A stretch of DNA of 13,984 bases, from positions 1-13,984 of the forward strand of contig DDPO01000076.1 in assembly GCA_002342225.1 (NCBI GenBank). Direction: 5' to 3'. A program made the position numbers and the translations under genes. Shown here in pieces: positions 1 to 8,165 of the stretch. A model generated the notes under the pieces. The model was given only the letters and a program-made list of their open reading frames with translations. It had not been told where the DNA came from and searched no databases. Numbering within the stretch: the first letter of the stretch is position 1; every line of letters starts with the position of its first letter. The DNA is from Bdellovibrionaceae bacterium UBA2466 (lineage in GTDB: Bacteria > Bdellovibrionota > FAC87 > UBA2466).

Positions 1-699
1 ATCCGCCGCCGAGGAGACCGGGTATTCTGTTTGAAAATATTCTTCCAACTCTTCTTGCTCGGACGAAGTAAACTTGTCGACTTGAGGAGCTCCGTTAGGC
101 TCGACTTTGAATGCTGCGCCAGACTCTCGAATCCGTCCCTCTGCCCTAAATTCAGATCCTTTTTCAACTAAAAGAGTATTTCCAAGATCGAGATTCGAAT
201 TTATCTCTACTTTACCCTCACTGACAGCCACTCGCTCTGCTAATAAACCCGAAGGGTCTTGCTGCCAAGTCACATAAAATTCGGTTCCTCTCACACCCAA
301 AGTCGATGTCGGCGTATTCAATTTAAATTCACGGTTTTGATTTTTCTTATCCTTGGAAACTTTAACCCTGACTATTCCGTACTGAAGCGCAAGATTAATT
401 CTCACGGAGTCTTGAACATTTTCACAAGCGCTTAATGTGAGCTCGGTATTGTCTCCAATCTCTAACTCTGATCGATCTCGAAGTGTGAGCAGAATTCGAG
501 AATTTTCCCCAGTTCGAATTTGCGAACCTTGATTAAGCTTCTCGCCGTTAGCGATTGCGTAGCCTTGATTGTAACTAACCATTCCGACAACCCCCGCAAC
601 TCTCGCGCAGGGTTCCCCAACTTCGGCCAAAGCACTCGACATTGCGAGCCATGTAAAGAGGAAATAAACTGAAATATGAGAGAGTTTTTGATTGGGCAT
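1..699 (-). CDS. Exported FecR-domain protein (3' end beyond window)
   Basis: The frame is open from ATG at 699 to the window edge, giving 233 codons without a stop, so the C-terminus is missing. Residues 1-25 look like a signal peptide: basic start, hydrophobic core, cleavage after SSALA. Residues about 55-165 form a FecR domain, with LNQGSQIRTGENSRILLTL and later TPTSTLGVRGTEF, the usual FecR core signature. The visible tail is rich in Glu and Ser. In sigma regulation FecR is a membrane-spanning signal transducer. Here there is no N-terminal cytoplasmic anti-sigma part and no sigma factor in view, so an orphan periplasmic or surface FecR protein of unknown role is more likely. The gene lies 75 nt after proS on the same strand. 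No strong Shine-Dalgarno precedes the ATG. The family call is firm; the function is not known. Confidence 0.85.
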   Translation of the reverse strand, partial: MPNQKLSHISVYFLFTWLAMSSALAEVGEPCARVAGVVGMVSYNQGYAIANGEKLNQGSQIRTGENSRILLTLRDRSELEIGDNTELTLSACENVQDSVRINLALQYGIVRVKVSKDKKNQNREFKLNTPTSTLGVRGTEFYVTWQQDPSGLLAERVAVSEGKVEINSNLDLGNTLLVEKGSEFRAEGRIRESGAAFKVEPNGAPQVDKFTSSEQEELEEYFQTEYPVSSAAD

Positions 700-774
700 C
701 TTTATAAGGATAACCAAAAAATGGAGGTCTATCCACACTCTTCCGAAGTATTCAATGACTCAGCGGGCGAGATA
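700..774. other. Short intergenic gap between proS and the FecR gene
   Basis: This 75-nt gap has an AT-rich tract just upstream of the FecR start. I see no convincing terminator hairpin for proS. The best -35-like hexamer on the minus strand, TTGAAT, has no good -10 at 16-18 nt. Read-through from proS is therefore possible, but a weak separate promoter cannot be excluded. Confidence 0.4.
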
Positions 775-2205
775 TCAATAACTTCGGGCGAAAATGACTC
801 TTCCTTGTGATGGCGCTTTGCAGTAAATGCAAGAACCTGCTTCTTTGATCTGTGTGAAAGGCACGCAGCGAATGGTCGCTTTAGTTTCCTCTTTAACTTG
901 AGCTTCACACTTAGCATTACCACACCAGTGCATTTGATAAAATCCGGACTCGGCTTCAATTCTCTCCTGAAACTTTGAATAATCGTTTTCGATGTGGGTA
1001 TTGCTTTCCAGAAATTTAGCAGCTCTATCGTAAAGACGTTTTTGAAGAGCGTCTAAAACTTCAAGTGTTTTAGTTTTGATGTCACCGAGTTTAACTTGGA
1101 GTTTCTCGCCCACCCTCGGAGCAAATACACACAATTCATTAGCAAGATCTCTAGGACCAACTTCAACTCTCAATGGAATTCCAGCAACTTCCCACTCATT
1201 AAATTTATAACCAGCACTTTGACCTTCTCGATCGTCAATTTCAACAGTGACACCCAAGCCTCTCATAACAGATTGAATCTGCTGACAAGCTTTGAGAACT
1301 TCAGAGTTGTCCTTATTTTTTTGAGTAATAGGAACTATCATGACTTGAGTTGGAGCAGCTTTTGGAGGCAAAACAAGCCCTTGATCATCACTGTGAGTCA
1401 TAATCAAAGCACCAATCACTCGGGTCGTAAGTCCCCACGAAGTCTGATAAACATATTGAAGCTGCCCGTTTCTGTCCTGAAACTTTATATCAAAGGCTTT
1501 CGCGAACTTGTTCCCGAAATAATGAGAAGTGCAGCCCTGCAGTGCTTTTTTATCCTGCATCATAAGTTCAAGGCAGAATGTTTGCTCAGCACCCGCAAAC
1601 TTCTCACTCGCAGTTTTTTCGCCTGGAACGACAGGGATCGCAAAAATATTCATCAAAAACTGTTTATAAATGTCGAGCATTTTAAAGGTCTCTTTGCGAG
1701 CTTCGTCTTCAGTTTCATGGCAGGTGTGTCCTTCTTGCCACAAAAACTCCATCGTTCTCAAAAATGGCTTCGTGCGCATCTCCCATCGAACCACATTAGC
1801 CCATTGGTTAATTAAAACGGGAAGGTCTCGATAACTAGAGATCCACTTTGAGTACATTGCATTGATAATTGTTTCTGATGTGGGCCTCACAACAAGAGGC
1901 TCCTCAAGCTTTTTGCCGCCCCCGTGAGTTACAACAGCTAGTTGAGGAGCAAACCCCTCAACATGATCTTTCTCTTTGTTAATAAAACTTTCAGGAATGA
2001 ACATTGGAAAGTAGGCATTTTTATGGCCTGTTTCTTTAAATCGTCGGTCGAGTTCTCTTTGAACCACTTCCCAAATTGCATACCCCTGAGGTCTCAAAAC
2101 CATACAGCCTCTCACCGGGCTGTAATCGGCCAACTTTGCATGGGTGATTACGTCGGAGTACCACTGTGAAAAATCCTCACCGCGAGGAGTAATTCTTTGT
2201 GCCAT
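775..2205 (-). CDS. proS: Prolyl-tRNA synthetase, short archaeal/eukaryotic-like type
   Basis: This is a class II synthetase that charges tRNA-Pro with proline in the cytoplasm. The 476-residue protein goes directly from motif 2 (FLRTMEFLWQEGHT, Arg150) to motif 3 (about 258-273, GLTTRVIGALIMTHSDD). It lacks the long editing insertion of the common bacterial ProRS of about 570 residues. RPTSE at 107-111 is the class II proline-pocket segment. An anticodon-binding domain covers about 285-385. The C-terminal domain carries a likely zinc site at Cys428, Cys433, Cys459 and Cys462 and ends in Tyr476, all typical of the archaeal/eukaryotic-like form also found in Thermus and some other bacteria. 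The ATG at 2205 lies 2 nt after the ispG stop. GAAAGA inside the last ispG codons can serve as its Shine-Dalgarno, so translation is probably coupled. Confidence 0.97.
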   Translation of the reverse strand: MAQRITPRGEDFSQWYSDVITHAKLADYSPVRGCMVLRPQGYAIWEVVQRELDRRFKETGHKNAYFPMFIPESFINKEKDHVEGFAPQLAVVTHGGGKKLEEPLVVRPTSETIINAMYSKWISSYRDLPVLINQWANVVRWEMRTKPFLRTMEFLWQEGHTCHETEDEARKETFKMLDIYKQFLMNIFAIPVVPGEKTASEKFAGAEQTFCLELMMQDKKALQGCTSHYFGNKFAKAFDIKFQDRNGQLQYVYQTSWGLTTRVIGALIMTHSDDQGLVLPPKAAPTQVMIVPITQKNKDNSEVLKACQQIQSVMRGLGVTVEIDDREGQSAGYKFNEWEVAGIPLRVEVGPRDLANELCVFAPRVGEKLQVKLGDIKTKTLEVLDALQKRLYDRAAKFLESNTHIENDYSKFQERIEAESGFYQMHWCGNAKCEAQVKEETKATIRCVPFTQIKEAGSCIYCKAPSQGRVIFARSY

Positions 2206-2207
2206 AT

Positions 2208-3275
2208 TTACATTCTTTCAATTTCGCTCATGAGATAATCGAGCATTTCAGATTCTGGAACTTTCTTGATGGCTTTGCCCTTTTTGTAGACGAGACCTTC
2301 GCCTTTACCCCCAGCTATTCCGATATCTGCTTCCATGGATTCCCCGGGACCATTCACGACACAGCCCATTACTGCAATTTTAATATTTTTCTTAAGTCCA
2401 AGAGCTCGCCGCTCGACTTCCTCTGCTAATTTGTAGACATCAATGTCTGCCCGACCACAACTGGGACAAGAAATAATTTCTGGAGCATCGTTTTTGAGAC
2501 CGAGAGATTTCAAAATATAAATACCAGCAGTTATCTCATCTACAGGATCACAACTTAATGAAACACGGATTGTGTCTCCTATTCCCGCAAGCAATAAACT
2601 TCCGATACCCACTGCAGATTTAATTGACCCATAATTTTTCGTTCCTGCTTCAGTGACGCCAAGATGAAGTGGAGCTTCGGTTTTCTCCGAAAGCATGGAA
2701 TATGCTCGGTAGTTCGACCTTACATCCGATGACTTGATCGACACCTTAAAATTAAAGAAATTTTGTTTCTCCACGAGTTCAATCGCGTTGAGAGCACTTT
2801 CAACCAAGGCTTCGGGAGTGGGATGACCATATTTTTTTAAAAGAGGTTTTTCCAATGAACCGGCATTGACACCAATTCTTACCGCTTTCCCCATATCTTG
2901 GGCCATTTTGATGACTTCAACGGTTTTCCATTCGGCACCAATGTTTCCCGGATTGATTCGAACACAAGCAATATTGTGCTTCATCGCCTCAAGTGCCATC
3001 TTATAGTCAAAATGAATATCCGCAATCACTGGAATGTGAACTTGTCTGAGTACATCCGGCAAAGCATCTGCAGATTCTTGATTGTTTACCGTGACACGAA
3101 CCAACTCACACCCAGCAGCTTCCAGCGCGTGAATCTGTTTTACCACTTCAACGACATCATCTGTCTTGGGTGTCGTCATGGACTGAACTCGAACAGGATT
3201 GTTTCCTCCTATCTTCACTCCACCAACATTGATTTCTCTAGTTTTTCGACGATTAGATTGTTCAGTTGTTATCAT
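2208..3275 (-). CDS. ispG: 4-hydroxy-3-methylbut-2-enyl diphosphate synthase (MEP pathway)
   Basis: IspG (GcpE) is a cytoplasmic 4Fe-4S enzyme that reductively converts methylerythritol cyclodiphosphate to HMBPP in the non-mevalonate isoprenoid pathway. The protein has 355 residues, close to the usual length for the short bacterial form. The N-terminal TIM-barrel part shows VGGVKIGGNNPVRVQSMTT and later the ADIHFDYKMA and RINPGNIG segments. The C-terminal part has the cluster ligands Cys270 and Cys273 (SCPSCGR), Cys305 (GCVVNGPGE) and Glu312. The ATG at 3275 follows a good Shine-Dalgarno (GGGGAAG) and lies 11 nt after the ntrX stop. The gene therefore sits in the ntrY-ntrX-ispG-proS operon. 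Nothing key is missing. Confidence 0.97.
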   Translation of the reverse strand: MITTEQSNRRKTREINVGGVKIGGNNPVRVQSMTTPKTDDVVEVVKQIHALEAAGCELVRVTVNNQESADALPDVLRQVHIPVIADIHFDYKMALEAMKHNIACVRINPGNIGAEWKTVEVIKMAQDMGKAVRIGVNAGSLEKPLLKKYGHPTPEALVESALNAIELVEKQNFFNFKVSIKSSDVRSNYRAYSMLSEKTEAPLHLGVTEAGTKNYGSIKSAVGIGSLLLAGIGDTIRVSLSCDPVDEITAGIYILKSLGLKNDAPEIISCPSCGRADIDVYKLAEEVERRALGLKKNIKIAVMGCVVNGPGESMEADIGIAGGKGEGLVYKKGKAIKKVPESEMLDYLMSEIERM

Positions 3276-3286
3276 AATCTTCCCCG

Positions 3287-4639
3287 TTAATTAGTAGTGT
3301 TGGGTTCAATTCCATAGACTTTCATTTTTTTATGAAGGTGACTTCTCTCAACCCCAATCGTATTGGCGGTTTTAGATATGTTGCCACCGTTTTCATTGAG
3401 CATCTTCATAATAAACTGCTTTTCAAAAACAGCTCTTGCCGACCTCAATGTTTTGTCCTCACCCGAACATAACTCTTGATTGGAAATTGAATCAAAGTCC
3501 TCGAAATCAATATCATCAATGGTCTCTGTTCTGGATAAAATACAGGCTCTCTCCACCCAGTTTTTTAACTCCCTTACATTACCCGGCCAGGGGTACGATG
3601 CCAACATTTCGAGAGTCTTTTCTCCAATTTTTTTCACTTTTCCCCTGGAATAACGATTCATGAAATGCTGTATCAATTCTGGAATATCTTCTTTGCGGTC
3701 TCTTAGGGGCGCTACATAAATCGGAATAACGTTCAGTCGATAAAAGAGATCTTCCCGAAACTCCCCATCTTTTATAGCTTTCTTTAAATCTTTGTTAGTT
3801 GCAGCTATGACTCTTAAGTCCAAATCTATTGCCTCATCTCCACCCACTCGATGAATTGTGCACTCCTGAAGGGCTCTTAGGATTTTAGCCTGCATCTTAA
3901 GGCCCATATCTCCCACTTCATCTAAAAACAAAGTTCCACCATTGGCCTGTTCAAACTTTCCAATTTTTCTGTCATGGGCACCCGTGAAAGAGCCCTTTTC
4001 ATGACCAAATAGTTCACTTTCAATGAGGTCTTCGGGAATCGCAGCACAATTGACTGCAACAAATCTACCTGAGCAGCGCGGACTCCCATAATGGAGCGCC
4101 CTAGCCACCAATTCTTTTCCAGTTCCGTTTTCGCCCTGCAACATAACCCAACCATTTGATGGAGCAGTCACCTCGATGAGCCGTTTCAGCTTCACCATGG
4201 CTGAACTTTTTCCATTCAAAAAGTCTTCGTCGCACAACTCCCTCTTCAAATACTCATTTTCGTCTTTAAGTTCCTTCAGAGCAAAGAGATGACTTAAAAG
4301 AAGCAATAATTTATCAAAGTGAATGGGTTTTTCTAAAAAATCGAAAGCTCCAAGCTTGATAGTTTTAACTGCTGTCTCAACAGTAGCGTGACCGGACATC
4401 ATAACAACCGGAGTAGATGGCTGGAGTTTTTTTATTTTTTCTAGAACTGCTACACCATCATCACCGGGCATCCAGATATCCAACAAAACTGCATCTGGAT
4501 TAAACTTCTTTAGCTTCTGCAAACCGATTGAGCCGCTCTTGGCAGTTTCAACAATAAACTTTTCATCCTCAAGTACTCCCTTGAGGGTAGTTAATATGTT
4601 TTCCTCATCATCAATAACTAATATTTTCTTTAACACCAT
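3287..4639 (-). CDS. ntrX: NtrX-like sigma-54-dependent response regulator
   Basis: This is a cytoplasmic transcription factor of three domains, 450 residues long. The receiver domain (about 4-120) has the acidic pair Asp10/Asp11, phospho-acceptor Asp54 (LLDIWMPG) and Lys104. The AAA+ domain (about 140-370) has Walker A GENGTGKE at 169-176, Walker B GGTLFLDEV at 234-242 and the sigma-54 contact loop as GSFTGA at 216-221. The C-terminal Fis-type helix-turn-helix is at about 415-441. GSFTGA differs from GAFTGA only at the second position, so action with sigma-54 is likely but not proven. The start overlaps the end of the ntrY-like kinase by 10 nt, so the two form a cognate pair. NtrX fits better than NtrC because of the partner architecture. 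The regulon is unknown; nitrogen control, envelope or redox roles are all known for this family. Confidence 0.9.
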   Translation of the reverse strand: MVLKKILVIDDEENILTTLKGVLEDEKFIVETAKSGSIGLQKLKKFNPDAVLLDIWMPGDDGVAVLEKIKKLQPSTPVVMMSGHATVETAVKTIKLGAFDFLEKPIHFDKLLLLLSHLFALKELKDENEYLKRELCDEDFLNGKSSAMVKLKRLIEVTAPSNGWVMLQGENGTGKELVARALHYGSPRCSGRFVAVNCAAIPEDLIESELFGHEKGSFTGAHDRKIGKFEQANGGTLFLDEVGDMGLKMQAKILRALQECTIHRVGGDEAIDLDLRVIAATNKDLKKAIKDGEFREDLFYRLNVIPIYVAPLRDRKEDIPELIQHFMNRYSRGKVKKIGEKTLEMLASYPWPGNVRELKNWVERACILSRTETIDDIDFEDFDSISNQELCSGEDKTLRSARAVFEKQFIMKMLNENGGNISKTANTIGVERSHLHKKMKVYGIEPNTTN

Positions 4640-6891
4640 GGCTCACTCTCCAAACCGGTCGTTTCTCTCAAAGGCTTCATCGAATCGATAGCCACATTCT
4701 CTTTAACCTGAATCTCCTCAGGAAACTCAATAACAAATCTTGTTCCTCTTAGCTCTTGTGGTTCAGCCCGAACAATTCCACCGTGATCTGCTACTATTCT
4801 TTTAACAATTGCGAGCCCTAATCCCGTTCCACCTTCTTTGGTTGAAAAATAAGGCTCAAACAACTGCTCTAACCCACTGGGATCGATACCGCATCCTTCG
4901 TCGCTTACCGAAAGCCGACATATTTGACCGCTTGAAATCAACTCGGTCTGAATTTTAATGAGCCCCTCGTGGTTCATCGCAGCCACCGCATTATCAAACA
5001 GATTAATTAAGACTCGCTTCAGTTGAGACCGGTCCAATTGCATTTTCGGAACGATGGGTGCTAACTCTAAGTCAAATTGAATCGATTCATGCGCAGCTTT
5101 AAACAGGTTGACCGCCTCGATAACGATGTCGTTTAGATCTTCAATCCTTTTCTGGATCTCTGGCAATCTCGCAAAAGAGGAAAACTCATTTACCAATGTT
5201 TTTAAGGCATCCACTTCTTTTAAAATGATCTCGGTAGACTCTCCAAAGGTCCCGTCATCGTCAATTTTGTCTAAGTACCTTCTCCTCAGTCTTTGAACAG
5301 AGAGTTGAATGGGCGTGAGGGGATTTTTAATTTCATGAGCAATTCTTTTCGCTACTTCTCGCCAAGCACTCATCCTCTCCATTTGCTGTATCTCAGTTAC
5401 GTCATCGAAAACAGCGACGACACCTATTTGCTTTTTATTTTCATCACGAAGCACACTCAATGTGACGATCAAATTGACCCATTGGCTTTTTGCATTTTGA
5501 ATTCTAATTTCTCTTCGAAGAGATTTGGCAGTACCATAAACACCTCTGAGCAGATCCCTAAACTCATCTCGATGAGATTCAGGAACAAGTGCCCAATAAG
5601 GTTGTCCAACCATCTCACTAGCCGAGGTCTTCAAGAGCTGAGAGGCCGCAGGATTAATCATCGAAATTCTTCCTTGCTCATCAAGAGATACAACACCCGA
5701 CTGAACATTTTCTAATAAGACCTCAATATATTTTCTTCTGTGCTCAATCTCTTGATTGGATTTTTGCAATCGAGAGTGGGTAACTTCAATATCTCTCTTA
5801 TTTTCCCTGAGCTCTTTGGTCATGCTATTAAAGGAGTCTACTAATTTAGCGAGTTCATCTCCACCCGTCAGATTAATGTGATAATCCAAATTTCCTCGAG
5901 CCACTTCGCCCGTTCCCTTAACTAGCTCTTCGATGGGCCCCGTCAGGCGGCGAGCCACGTAAAATCCGGTCCATGTAGCGGCGAACAAAATCAACAATGT
6001 CACCATAGACAGAATAAAAAAGTAAGTCGACTTGATGGGGTAGTTCAAAGGATTATCAAGTTTGTAATCCGCATAAGTCATGTGAATATCGGCCAATTGG
6101 CTTGCAAGTTTCATGGGAATAAAATCATCCACAAAAAGTACACCACGACCCGGCCCCAAAAAAACTCCGCACCGAACCAGTTCCCCCTCGCCCACATTTT
6201 GAATTTTGCAATCATTGGACCCTGCAAAAACTCTCTTCAATGTCTCCAAACTGGCTAAAGGTATGTCATGGGTTCGCTCAGGTGAAATAGCAGCCGTTCG
6301 CCCTGAAAAAGGAGATGAATAGTACTCAATAGCGTCAAGGCCATAGTCATTCCTTGCACGCTGAAGTTTCTGGTAAAATTTATGACCCCCAAGAGAATTT
6401 CCCTCAAGGCTACCAGCAATTTTTCTTGCAAAATGGGAGGCGTTTTTTTCGGTGGTTTGATAATAATTCTGCACAACTTCAATACTTCGCTGCAGGGTTG
6501 CTTCTACTTTGATGTTAAACCATTTATCAAAACTGCTTTTGATATATAAAGCAGAAGTAGTGAAGAGAAAAAGGGTCGGTATCGTTGCGAAAAGCAAAAA
6601 ACTCACCACCAACCTCGTTTTGAGTCTTGAACCTAAACGCCCCCGACGATCGTCTAGGATCATTTTAAGAGCATTTCGAAAAACCAAAAACAACAACACC
6701 ATTACCAACAGGATGTTGAGGTTCATTAACCCAAAGAAAAAAATGCTATTAACAAAAGGCAGCTTTGAAGAGAGTTTCAGTAAGTGAACTTCTATTGCAG
6801 TAAAAATAATGATCGTAACGAAAACCCCAGCGGCGATAACCTTTTCCCGGCTTCGGCGCTTCAACTCATGGGTTTCTTTGGGTGAATACAT
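4630..6891 (-). CDS. ntrY: NtrY-like membrane sensor histidine kinase
   Basis: This 753-residue inner-membrane kinase should phosphorylate the adjacent NtrX. Hydrophobic segments lie at about 17-38, 48-71, 92-117 and 287-310. The stretch of about 170 residues between the third and fourth is the likely periplasmic sensor part. A HAMP linker follows (about 308-362), then a short coiled segment, a PAS domain (about 388-500) and the dimerisation domain with His519 in AHEIKNPLTPIQL. The ATPase domain runs from about 620 to 725, with an N box (INLFDNAVAAM, 629-639), DEGCGI (664-669) and GGTGLGLAI (687-695). Several N-terminal helices before one large extracytoplasmic loop, plus HAMP, PAS and kinase, is the NtrY layout. 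The signal sensed is not visible. The ATG at 6891 has only a weak Shine-Dalgarno. The gene heads the operon. Confidence 0.92.
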   Translation of the reverse strand: MYSPKETHELKRRSREKVIAAGVFVTIIIFTAIEVHLLKLSSKLPFVNSIFFFGLMNLNILLVMVLLFLVFRNALKMILDDRRGRLGSRLKTRLVVSFLLFATIPTLFLFTTSALYIKSSFDKWFNIKVEATLQRSIEVVQNYYQTTEKNASHFARKIAGSLEGNSLGGHKFYQKLQRARNDYGLDAIEYYSSPFSGRTAAISPERTHDIPLASLETLKRVFAGSNDCKIQNVGEGELVRCGVFLGPGRGVLFVDDFIPMKLASQLADIHMTYADYKLDNPLNYPIKSTYFFILSMVTLLILFAATWTGFYVARRLTGPIEELVKGTGEVARGNLDYHINLTGGDELAKLVDSFNSMTKELRENKRDIEVTHSRLQKSNQEIEHRRKYIEVLLENVQSGVVSLDEQGRISMINPAASQLLKTSASEMVGQPYWALVPESHRDEFRDLLRGVYGTAKSLRREIRIQNAKSQWVNLIVTLSVLRDENKKQIGVVAVFDDVTEIQQMERMSAWREVAKRIAHEIKNPLTPIQLSVQRLRRRYLDKIDDDGTFGESTEIILKEVDALKTLVNEFSSFARLPEIQKRIEDLNDIVIEAVNLFKAAHESIQFDLELAPIVPKMQLDRSQLKRVLINLFDNAVAAMNHEGLIKIQTELISSGQICRLSVSDEGCGIDPSGLEQLFEPYFSTKEGGTGLGLAIVKRIVADHGGIVRAEPQELRGTRFVIEFPEEIQVKENVAIDSMKPLRETTGLESEPWC

Positions 6892-7007
6892 ATGTCCGGC
6901 ACTCTATTTCAAAAGGGCAAAAAAGACACGGTCCAAATGTGTTATTTTTAACTCACTTTTAGACTTTGGACTTTCACGGATTTAGGCTAGAGTAGCGCGT
7001 CAAAACC
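6892..7007. promoter_or_regulatory. Divergent control region between ntrY and the cysteine desulfurase gene
   Basis: This 116-nt gap must hold the start signals of two diverging operons. On the plus strand, TTGGAC (6966-6971), a 16-nt spacer and TAGAGT (6988-6993) make a weak sigma-70-like promoter. It would start transcription only a few bases before the ATG at 7008. No convincing promoter or GG-N10-GC sigma-54 site was found for ntrY on the minus strand. The region also holds an inverted repeat, listed separately. There is no Shine-Dalgarno before the ATG at 7008. The promoter call is tentative. Confidence 0.4.
6931..6971. repeat. 7-bp inverted repeat, possible operator
   Basis: GTCCAAA at 6931-6937 and its exact complement TTTGGAC at 6965-6971 form a dyad centred on 6951. 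The right arm covers the candidate -35 element of the downstream desulfurase operon. A protein bound here could affect both diverging operons. Seven-base arms can occur by chance, and no binder is known. Confidence 0.35.
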
Positions 7008-8156
7008 ATGATTTACGCTGATTACAATGCTACAACTCCCCTGTCTGACGGGGCCAAGGCCTGGATGATAAAGTCCCAAGAACTTTGGGGCAACCCTTCA
7101 TCCAGTCACAGGTATGGCCGTAAAGCACTGGAATTGTTAAATAATGCAAGAGAGCAAGTTGCTTCCATGTTAGCCGTGAATCCGAATGACGTCGTTTTTA
7201 CTTCGGGAGGAAGTGAAGCCAATACGATGGCCCTTTTGGGAACCGCTTTAGATTTCGGCCCCGGCTTTAAACTACTCACCTCAAAAGTTGAGCATTCTTC
7301 AATTCGAGACACCCTACCCCTCATCACAAAAATGGGCGGAACCGTTAAGTTTTTATCAGTCGACCCCAATGGACAAATTAACCTCAACGAACTTAGAGAA
7401 ATGCTGGCCGATTTCAAACCTCACCTTGTTTCATTGATGACAGCGAACAATGAAACTGGAGTTGTTTTTCCTGTTCCTCAGGTTCTTGATCTCTGTGAAG
7501 AACACTCCTCAATGCTTCATACCGATGCAGTCCAGGGGCTAGGAAAACTAGATCCCTCTTTTTATCGAGGAGCTCATTTAGTTTCTATCTCTGCCCATAA
7601 AATTTACGGTCCCAAAGGGGTCGGAGCTTTGGTGATCCGAAAAGGAACCAAGCTGACTTCTACCCACTACGGCGGCTCTCAAGAGATCAAGCGCCGTGGT
7701 GGAACCGAAAATGTCATTGGGATTGCAGGCTTTGGTGGGGCAGTTGAAGAGTTCATGAGGCTAGAAAGACCCTCAGATTTAAAATCAATTCGTGACCATT
7801 TTGAGTCCTTAATGGGTCGAGGCATGGATGGAATATCTATTCAGGGAGTAAAAGAGCCAAGAATTCCGAATACTTCAAATATTCGGTTCCATGGTATTGC
7901 TTCCGAAGTCATTCTTGGGGCTCTGGACCTCGATGGTATTTTTGTCTCGGCGGGGTCAGCTTGTTCGTCTGGATCGATCTCGCCTAGTCATGTTCTACTA
8001 GCGATGGGCCTTTCTGAGCAGGCTGCGAGAGAATGTGTTCGTTTTAGCTGGGGACGAAGTACTAACTTAAATTCAGTTGAGGAAGTAGCGCAAACAGTGA
8101 TAGCTCATGTGGCGAGAATTCGAGCCAGAAACGAGCTTAAAAGCTCATCGCATTAG
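7008..8156 (+). CDS. Cysteine desulfurase (NifS/IscS/YrvO-like, group I)
   Basis: This PLP enzyme takes sulfur from L-cysteine as an enzyme-bound persulfide and passes it to acceptors. It has 382 residues, a little shorter than IscS and close to the dedicated tRNA-thiolation desulfurases. The N-terminus shows the family YADYNATTPL start and GNPSSSHRYGR. His96, Asp173, Gln176 (DAVQ) and the PLP lysine Lys198 (SAHKIYGPKG) are in place. The sulfur-carrying Cys319 sits in SAGSACSSGSISPSHVL, the long flexible loop of group I enzymes. Nine nucleotides later comes mnmA, as in the yrvO-mnmA pair of Bacillus, so MnmA is the likely sulfur acceptor. No iscU or other iron-sulfur scaffold gene is present here, though service to iron-sulfur assembly elsewhere cannot be excluded. 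The start lacks a Shine-Dalgarno, but the ATG fits the family N-terminus exactly. Confidence 0.95.
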   Translation: MIYADYNATTPLSDGAKAWMIKSQELWGNPSSSHRYGRKALELLNNAREQVASMLAVNPNDVVFTSGGSEANTMALLGTALDFGPGFKLLTSKVEHSSIRDTLPLITKMGGTVKFLSVDPNGQINLNELREMLADFKPHLVSLMTANNETGVVFPVPQVLDLCEEHSSMLHTDAVQGLGKLDPSFYRGAHLVSISAHKIYGPKGVGALVIRKGTKLTSTHYGGSQEIKRRGGTENVIGIAGFGGAVEEFMRLERPSDLKSIRDHFESLMGRGMDGISIQGVKEPRIPNTSNIRFHGIASEVILGALDLDGIFVSAGSACSSGSISPSHVLLAMGLSEQAARECVRFSWGRSTNLNSVEEVAQTVIAHVARIRARNELKSSSH

Positions 8157-8165
8157 GTTACATTA

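Noticed and set aside
736..752. Small hairpin around CTTCCGAAG after proS
   Set aside because: The stem is only four to five pairs with almost no loop and no T run, too weak for a terminator.
1096..1815. 239-codon open frame on the plus strand
   Set aside because: It lies wholly antisense to proS, whose protein is unmistakable. The translated sequence has no recognisable motif and a composition typical of a shadow frame.
5293..5715. 140-codon open frame on the plus strand
   Set aside because: It is antisense to the PAS and kinase part of ntrY and has no coherent motif.
6892..7007. Sigma-54 promoter for ntrY
   Set aside because: GG and GC dinucleotides are present on the minus strand, but the best pair is 14 nt apart rather than 10.
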